From Salinimonas lutimaris (GTDB taxonomy: Bacteria; Pseudomonadota; Gammaproteobacteria; Enterobacterales; Alteromonadaceae): 64,000 nt of DNA. Shown piece by piece: positions 59,255-64,000 of this stretch. The first letter of the stretch is position 1. The number at the start of each line of letters is the position of its first letter. Both the position numbers and the translations under genes were made by a program. The stretch spans positions 2,876,001 through 2,940,000 of the forward strand of contig NZ_CP036536.1 in assembly GCF_005222225.1 (NCBI RefSeq), in the 5' to 3' direction. Below the pieces are notes generated by a model. It was not told the origin of the DNA. It ran no database searches and saw nothing but the letters and a program-made list of their open reading frames with translations.

Positions 59255-59473
59255 TCATTTTTCAATGACTTTCAATCCGGTATACGCCTGCCCGGCGTTA
59301 CCGGATTTTTCATGCCAACGCAAATCCTGGTGGGTTAATCCTGCGTTTGGGTAAAAATTCCTCGTATAGAAAAGATTCCACTTGCATTTTTCGCACAGAC
59401 TGGCACATTCAGTACACGCGGTCACGACATACTCATAATAATACACCCTTCCGCTACGACCTTGCTGATGCAA
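59255..59473 (-). CDS. Candidate small cysteine-rich protein
   Basis: A 72-codon frame starting at TTG 59473 contains YYYEYVVTACTECASLCEKC followed by KWNLFYTRNFYPNAGLTHQD and RWHEKSGNAGQAYTGLKVIE. Two CxxC-type pairs suggest a metal site. The composition is protein-like, and the stop lies 3 bp from the end of the M28 gene, a normal convergent spacing. Against it: no ATG, no clear ribosome-binding site, and the open frame extends seven codons further upstream (to a TAG) without a start, so it could be a fragment of a former gene. I do not recognise a family. Confidence 0.35.
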   Translation of the reverse strand: MHQQGRSGRVYYYEYVVTACTECASLCEKCKWNLFYTRNFYPNAGLTHQDLRWHEKSGNAGQAYTGLKVIEK

Positions 59474-59529
59474 GGCCCGACAGAAAATTAAATCCTAATT
59501 TTAACTTGTGATAAGAGAGAACCCGTTTT

Positions 59530-61200
59530 ATGTGTGGTATTTTCGGTATCCTGGATATCAAAACCGATGTTTCAGAACTCAGAACCCAAGCTCTTGAGCT
59601 GACTAAAACGCTGCGTCATCGCGGCCCTGACTGGTCTGGTGTCTGGAATAATAATAATACCATCCTGTGCCATGAACGGTTAGCCATCGTCGATGTTGAC
59701 ACTGGTGCGCAGCCGCTCATCAGCCAGGATAATAATCAAATCCTTGCAGTGAATGGCGAGATTTACAATCACAAGCAACTGGCAAAAGAGTTAGAGCAGG
59801 ATTACAACTTTAAAACCCGCTCTGACTGTGAAGTTATTCTGCCGTTATTCCAGCAGCGTGGTGTTGAGTTTATCGATGATCTGCAAGGCATGTTTGCTTT
59901 TGTTCTGTACGATCAGGAACAGGATGCCTACCTGATTGCCCGTGACCACCTGGGGATTATTCCACTGTATACCGGCTATGATGAGCACGGTAACTTCTAT
60001 GTGGCATCTGAGATGAAAGCGCTGGCGCCCGTATGTAAAACCATCAGTGAATTCCCTCCGGGTCATTATCTGTGGAGCAAAGATGGTAAGGTGACACAAT
60101 ACTATCAGCGCGACTGGATGAGCTACGATAACGTCAAGGATAACGAAACCAACCTTGATGATTTGAAAGCGGCATTTGAAAAGGCGGTAAAATCACATCT
60201 GATGTCAGATGTGCCTTATGCAGTGCTGCTATCTGGTGGTCTTGACTCATCACTGGTCTCTGCTGTAGCGGCAAAATATGTGGCCAAGCGGGTCGAAGAT
60301 GAAGACCAGACTGATGCCTGGTGGCCTCGTCTGCACAGTTTTGCTGTGGGTCTTGACGGCTCGCCCGACTTAAAGGCCGCTAAGCAGGTGGCTGAAATGA
60401 TTGGCACTGTGCATCACGAGGTGAACTTTACTATCCAGGAAGGTCTGGATGCTATCCGTGATGTTATCTATAAGCTGGAAACCTATGACGTTACTACCAT
60501 CCGCGCCGCCACGCCGATGTATCTGATGACACGTCAGATCAAAGCGATGGGGATCAAGATGGTGCTGTCTGGTGAAGGCTCAGATGAAATATTTGGTGGC
60601 TACCTGTATTTCCACAAAGCGCCTAATGCAAAAGAATTCCATGAAGAAACCGTGCGCAAACTTGAGCGTCTGCACATGTTCGACTGTGCCCGCGCAAACA
60701 AAGCAACCAGTGCATGGGGCGTGGAAGCCCGGGTTCCATTCCTGGACAAAGAGTTTGTTGATGTGGCCATGCGTCTGAACCCACAGGACAAAATGTGTGT
60801 TGATGGCCACATGGAAAAATGGATTCTGCGTAAAGCGTTTGATGATGGCAATACGCTGCCAGAAGAGGTGCTGTGGCGTCAGAAAGAGCAGTTTGGCGAC
60901 GGCGTAGGCTACTCCTGGATTGACTCCATTCGCGACTTTGCTGAAAAAGAAGTGTCTGACCAGCAACTGGCCACGGCCGAGTTCCGCTTCCCGGTGAATA
61001 CGCCAGATACCAAAGAAGGTTACTACTACCGCACGGTATTTGAAAGCTACTTTCCGCAGGAAAGTGCAGCACGTTGCGTACCAGGCGGCAAATCGATTGC
61101 CTGTAGTACGGCTGAAGCACTGGAGTGGGATGAAAGCTTTAAAAACAATGCTGATCCTTCAGGTCGCTCAATGGTTGGCGTGCACTCAGGTAAAAGCTAA
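59530..61200 (+). CDS. asnB: Asparagine synthase B (glutamine-hydrolysing)
   Basis: AsnB makes asparagine from aspartate, ATP and glutamine. The 556-residue protein begins MCGIFGILDI with the catalytic Cys2 of the class II glutaminase domain (1-210) and has the synthetase PP-loop LLSGGLDSSLVSAVAAKY near 236, then LSGEGSDEIFGGYLYFHKAP near 345. E. coli AsnB is 554 residues. It is flanked by a 277-bp upstream gap and a strong terminator, so it is a single-gene unit. Confidence 0.96.
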   Translation: MCGIFGILDIKTDVSELRTQALELTKTLRHRGPDWSGVWNNNNTILCHERLAIVDVDTGAQPLISQDNNQILAVNGEIYNHKQLAKELEQDYNFKTRSDCEVILPLFQQRGVEFIDDLQGMFAFVLYDQEQDAYLIARDHLGIIPLYTGYDEHGNFYVASEMKALAPVCKTISEFPPGHYLWSKDGKVTQYYQRDWMSYDNVKDNETNLDDLKAAFEKAVKSHLMSDVPYAVLLSGGLDSSLVSAVAAKYVAKRVEDEDQTDAWWPRLHSFAVGLDGSPDLKAAKQVAEMIGTVHHEVNFTIQEGLDAIRDVIYKLETYDVTTIRAATPMYLMTRQIKAMGIKMVLSGEGSDEIFGGYLYFHKAPNAKEFHEETVRKLERLHMFDCARANKATSAWGVEARVPFLDKEFVDVAMRLNPQDKMCVDGHMEKWILRKAFDDGNTLPEEVLWRQKEQFGDGVGYSWIDSIRDFAEKEVSDQQLATAEFRFPVNTPDTKEGYYYRTVFESYFPQESAARCVPGGKSIACSTAEALEWDESFKNNADPSGRSMVGVHSGKS

Positions 61201-61237
61201 ATAACACTGACACATCGTCATTGTACAAATAGCAAGC

Positions 61238-61269
61238 AAAAAAAGACCCACATTTATGGGTCTTTTTTT
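61238..61269 (+). terminator. Terminator of asnB
   Basis: An 11-bp stem (AAAAAGACCCA / TGGGTCTTTTT) with a 6-nt loop ends in seven T, about 40 bp past the stop codon. The A-run on the other side would also allow it to act on the opposite strand. Confidence 0.92.
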
Positions 61270-61415
61270 GTTCACACGATAAAAACATATCGCTTTCATT
61301 GTCTAGTACAATAATATTACAGTGAAGTGATCTTTCCCGCTTATTGAACATAAATAAGCTGTAATAATACAAAAGTGTTGCCAAATAAAAACCAGCAACA
61401 AGGAACAATGCCATT

Positions 61416-63833
61416 ATGCTTAAACGTGCCACTTTATCTCTAGCCATTGGACTGGCTCTAAGCACCTCAGGTCACGCTCAAACGTCACCAGACTATGTTG
61501 CCAAACAACAAACTGTTTCGTCTGTTACGTCGGCGTCACTTCAAAATGCTGTAGATTTTCAGTCTGACATTATCATAAACGACACCGCCTACCGCTTTAC
61601 TGCCAGCCAGCAGGATCGCTTTGGTAGCACATTGACGTTCACTTCTACTTCCAGTAATGACGTCGTCATCGTACGTCAGCGCGCGGATGTGTTGAGCGCC
61701 TTTGCTATTATTGGCGGCGTTCAGAAACAGCTTTCAGTGAAAGGTGATAATGCCACGCTGACCACTTACAACCTGAAATATAAAGAATCAGACACGGTCA
61801 GCTCGGTCACTGTTAACCCTTCACCATCACCGCAATGGCATACGTTACGCCCGCAAAGCTCAACAGCCAAACGGTCCGTGTCTGAAGTAGTGTCAGAACT
61901 GCCTGATGAAGTTGGTGTGGTGTTCTTTATTTCTGCTGCAACGTTTGTAGAAGCTGAATCGTTAGCCGCAGACAGTGACTCTGATACCAGTCCTATGGCT
62001 ATTCAGGAGCAAAACGTTGCAACGTTTAATAATGCTATTGAAGAAGCCGGCGTGTCGGGTATTCAGGCAAAGGTACAAAACTATTACTTAGTTGCTGATG
62101 ACGCAGAACTGTCTGAACTGCTTGGCCTTGGTCGGTTCTGGGAAGCTGACGATGTTATCGCTAAAGCGGAACTTGGTTCTGGTGACATGGACTTTTTAAG
62201 TGCCGTACATCTTACTGGTTTTGATGAGGGCGTTTTCAGTCGCCCCAGAGCACTGGCTATTGAAAATGACGACTTTGCGAATGTGACGCAGCTTCCGCAG
62301 TTTGTGAAAGAATCGCACTTGAAGTATGTCCCTTTCTCTTCAACCAGTCTGGCCAGAGCATTTGGTCGTAATGTCGCACTGAACCGTGAAAGAGCTGCAC
62401 TGGAAGCTCCCGTATCAGGCGCATTGCCTTATGCATACGTTGATGGAGACGTAAAAACCATTATGGCGTCCGGTAGCGATGGCACCGACGCTGTCGCTTC
62501 ATATTCAAATCCGGATATTCAGCGTAACGGTAGCGTTCTGGGTGAATCGGGTGCAAATGCGGCAGATAATGCCCAGTTTTTACGCAAAACATTTCCAGTA
62601 CTGGCAAACGCAACCAACCTTAAAAGCGACTCTGCCATTACGATTAACGAGTCAGACGTAACCTTAAGCTGGACACCGTTACCTGATACAACAGAGCAAA
62701 CGGTTATCCGATCGTCGTACGCCTGTATTCAGTACAGTGCCACTATTGGTTCGTACACCGTCAGTAATTCAACCACATTACCGACTACGTCGATGAGCTC
62801 TGTAAACTTAAATTCATCTACAGATTCATGTCTTGTGGTAGTGAATTGGATTGATGTAGATGGCAATAGTGTGCCTGTTATCCGGGCAATGCAGGAATAT
62901 CGGGGCGATGATCCGTTTGTTCTTGATAATGTGAATGTGTCCACAGTACCAGGTGAGACGACGACAGTGCCTCTTCACGTTTTGGATGAAAGTATTTCAA
63001 ACGATGATTTGCTGTTGTACATCACAAAGCTACAGGGTCCACAGTTTATCAATACGGAAATCAGCGAATATCCTGAAGTCGCTGCTTTTTTAAGTTATGA
63101 AGTCAGCGGTAGCGGTAGCGAGCGTGAATTAACCATTTCGGTTGATAGCGATTATCGTAAAGCGGTTGAATTTATATCCACATTAAATGAACTGGCTGAA
63201 GTTCAGCCTCAGCTGCTAACGCTTCAGTTAAATCTGGACGGTACGCAGGAAAACTACTCGGTCAGTCTGGATATGCGCGGTCTGTATGACGCAATTCCTC
63301 GTGCTTACAGTGACAAACTGGTGGGTAAAGTAAACAGCAGTGGCGGTAATGTGTCGGTGACTGTGACAGAGTCTATCAGCGAAAGCGACATTACAGTCAC
63401 CTCTGTTAGCGAAGGTTTCAGTGATTGGGAGCCTGAGTTTACAACATCCACCAGCAATGGCGAGACAACCGTAACGGTCAATGCCCCTGCGGATATGTTC
63501 AGCGACACTGACGACACGTTTGCTATTGTGCGCGTAGAGTTCGGCAGCCCTTATTTGTATAAGCAACTGGGCTTTATTCATACCGATGACGAGTCTACTG
63601 ACGATGGTGGTGATGCTGGCGGCGGTGATTCTGGTGGTGGCGACTCTGGCGGCGGTGATTCTGGTGGCGGTGACTCAGGTGGCGGTGACTCAGGCGGCAG
63701 CACTGGTGGTGGTGATTCATCAGGCGGCAGTACCGGTGGTGGTGACTCCGGCGGTGGCGGCGGTTCTACCACCCTGTTTGGTCTGCTTGCCCTTGGATTA
63801 GCCGGACTAGGCAGACGTTTTGCACGTCGCTAA
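61416..63833 (+). CDS. Large exported GlyGly-CTERM protein
   Basis: The 805-residue protein has a signal peptide (MLKRATLSLAIGLALSTSGHAQ), a long Ser/Thr/Asp-rich extracellular region without a recognised enzyme motif, a Gly-Gly-Gly-Asp-Ser repeat linker (about 730-783) and a C-terminal GlyGly-CTERM signal: Gly run, hydrophobic STTLFGLLALGLAGLG, then RRFARR. Proteins with this tail are processed by the rhomboid-like protease rhombosortase and commonly follow type II secretion; neither is in the window. Middle residues around 480-700 look beta-rich (VDLNGN-like SLDMRGLYDAIPRAY). The ATG at 61416 is used; an AAGGA site lies 11 nt upstream. Confidence 0.88.
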   Translation: MLKRATLSLAIGLALSTSGHAQTSPDYVAKQQTVSSVTSASLQNAVDFQSDIIINDTAYRFTASQQDRFGSTLTFTSTSSNDVVIVRQRADVLSAFAIIGGVQKQLSVKGDNATLTTYNLKYKESDTVSSVTVNPSPSPQWHTLRPQSSTAKRSVSEVVSELPDEVGVVFFISAATFVEAESLAADSDSDTSPMAIQEQNVATFNNAIEEAGVSGIQAKVQNYYLVADDAELSELLGLGRFWEADDVIAKAELGSGDMDFLSAVHLTGFDEGVFSRPRALAIENDDFANVTQLPQFVKESHLKYVPFSSTSLARAFGRNVALNRERAALEAPVSGALPYAYVDGDVKTIMASGSDGTDAVASYSNPDIQRNGSVLGESGANAADNAQFLRKTFPVLANATNLKSDSAITINESDVTLSWTPLPDTTEQTVIRSSYACIQYSATIGSYTVSNSTTLPTTSMSSVNLNSSTDSCLVVVNWIDVDGNSVPVIRAMQEYRGDDPFVLDNVNVSTVPGETTTVPLHVLDESISNDDLLLYITKLQGPQFINTEISEYPEVAAFLSYEVSGSGSERELTISVDSDYRKAVEFISTLNELAEVQPQLLTLQLNLDGTQENYSVSLDMRGLYDAIPRAYSDKLVGKVNSSGGNVSVTVTESISESDITVTSVSEGFSDWEPEFTTSTSNGETTVTVNAPADMFSDTDDTFAIVRVEFGSPYLYKQLGFIHTDDESTDDGGDAGGGDSGGGDSGGGDSGGGDSGGGDSGGSTGGGDSSGGSTGGGDSGGGGGSTTLFGLLALGLAGLGRRFARR
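63603..63764 (+). repeat. Gly/Asp/Ser-rich tandem coding repeat
   Basis: Imperfect 15-bp units encode Gly-Gly-Gly-Asp-Ser, with variants Gly-Gly-Ser-Thr-Gly. At the protein level this forms a flexible acidic linker between the folded region and the C-terminal sorting signal. Such repeats are prone to length change in frame. Confidence 0.9.
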
Positions 63834-63855
63834 ACAGTAAGCCCTGAAACAAGAC

Positions 63856-63886
63856 AACAAAGCCAGCGAAAGCTGGCTTTGTTATT
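63856..63886. terminator. Terminator after the GlyGly-CTERM gene, probably shared
   Basis: A 12-bp perfect stem (AACAAAGCCAGC / GCTGGCTTTGTT) closed by a GAAA loop lies 22 bp past the stop codon. It also lies 9 bp beyond the stop of the convergent gene at the window end, so it probably serves both. Confidence 0.85.
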
Positions 63887-63894
63887 TATGATAT

Positions 63895-64000
63895 TTACTC
63901 CTGCCGGGTGGGTCTGAGCCAGTAATCAGGTGTATTGACAGGCGTGGCCGGGGGCAATGAAGGATTGTCCAGTTCAAACACTGTACGGTTTTCTAAATCC
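63895..64000 (-). CDS. C-terminal end of an unidentified gene (cut by the window)
   Basis: The minus strand is open from the window edge to a TAA at 63895-63897. The last residues are DLENRTVFELDNPSLPPATP followed by VNTPDYWLRPTRQE. The Pro-rich C-terminus, a stop placed just beyond a bidirectional terminator and the lack of another frame support a real gene end. Thirty-five residues are too few to name a family. Confidence 0.6.
   Translation of the reverse strand, partial: DLENRTVFELDNPSLPPATPVNTPDYWLRPTRQE

Noticed and set aside
61408..61443. Eleven-codon frame overlapping the start of the GlyGly-CTERM gene
   Set aside because: It has slightly better spacing to AAGGA than the true start, but is out of frame and ends at once; probably chance.
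63578..63772. Proline/serine-rich minus-strand frame
   Set aside because: A mirror of the Gly/Asp/Ser coding repeat on the plus strand, with no start region.

Overview
The window reads as a contiguous stretch of chromosome from a marine gammaproteobacterium of the Alteromonadaceae (Alteromonas/Salinimonas-like). The basis is gene content and order: rpsP-rimM-trmD-rplS, aroF-tyrA, ffh next to ypjD/yfjD, fadIJ, a MoxR/DUF58/Bat operon, a DUF3379 anti-sigma factor and a GlyGly-CTERM protein. The species call is inference. Coding density is high, there are no tRNA or rRNA genes, and I see no insertion sequence, prophage or CRISPR array.

Layout. 1-5.6 kb (minus): the start of a chemoreceptor gene, aroF-tyrA behind a TyrR-type box, and the rpsP-rimM-trmD-rplS operon behind a strong promoter. 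5.7-11.8 kb (plus): an MsbA-like ABC exporter and a two-gene RND efflux pump. 11.8-18.2 kb (minus): a small TerB-like gene, then a three-gene SMC-type operon with overlapping genes: a 1228-residue coiled-coil ATPase and two small partners. It looks like a MksBEF/Wadjet-type condensin without the nuclease subunit and with the SMC gene first. 18.4-20.5 kb: a lipoprotein with a collagen-like linker and a duplicated propeller-like module. 20.7-28.3 kb: ffh, ypjD, yfjD, sixA and an insulinase-family protease.

28.5-33.8 kb: a 1478-residue sensor/c-di-GMP protein (periplasmic propeller, PAS, GGDEF, EAL) whose periplasmic part is much more AT-rich than the rest of the gene. It is followed by the most intriguing small unit in the window: inverted-repeat elements, a near-consensus sigma-54 promoter, and a 54-codon gene for an exported peptide ending in a Cys-Glu-Cys motif. 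34.0-37.5 kb (minus): fadI-fadJ behind a FadR-type operator. 37.8-45.0 kb (plus): moxR, DUF58, DUF4381, batA, a batB/batC fusion with a polyglutamine tract, and batD. 45.0-50.0 kb: a DUF885 lipoprotein, an ECF sigma/anti-sigma pair and putP.

50.4-55.8 kb: a sulfate-activation operon in the unusual order cysD-cysC-cysQ-cysN followed by a SLC13 permease. 56.0-61.2 kb: a YIP1 membrane protein, a DUF3025 protein, an M28 peptidase lipoprotein and asnB. 61.4-63.8 kb: a large GlyGly-CTERM surface protein. The window ends inside an unidentified minus-strand gene.

Several units are physiologically coherent: fatty-acid oxidation with its operator, aromatic synthesis with its operator, sulfate uptake and activation to PAPS with PAP clearance, and a stress sigma factor with its membrane anti-sigma factor. 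All functional names rest on motif and family recognition by eye; no database search was run.
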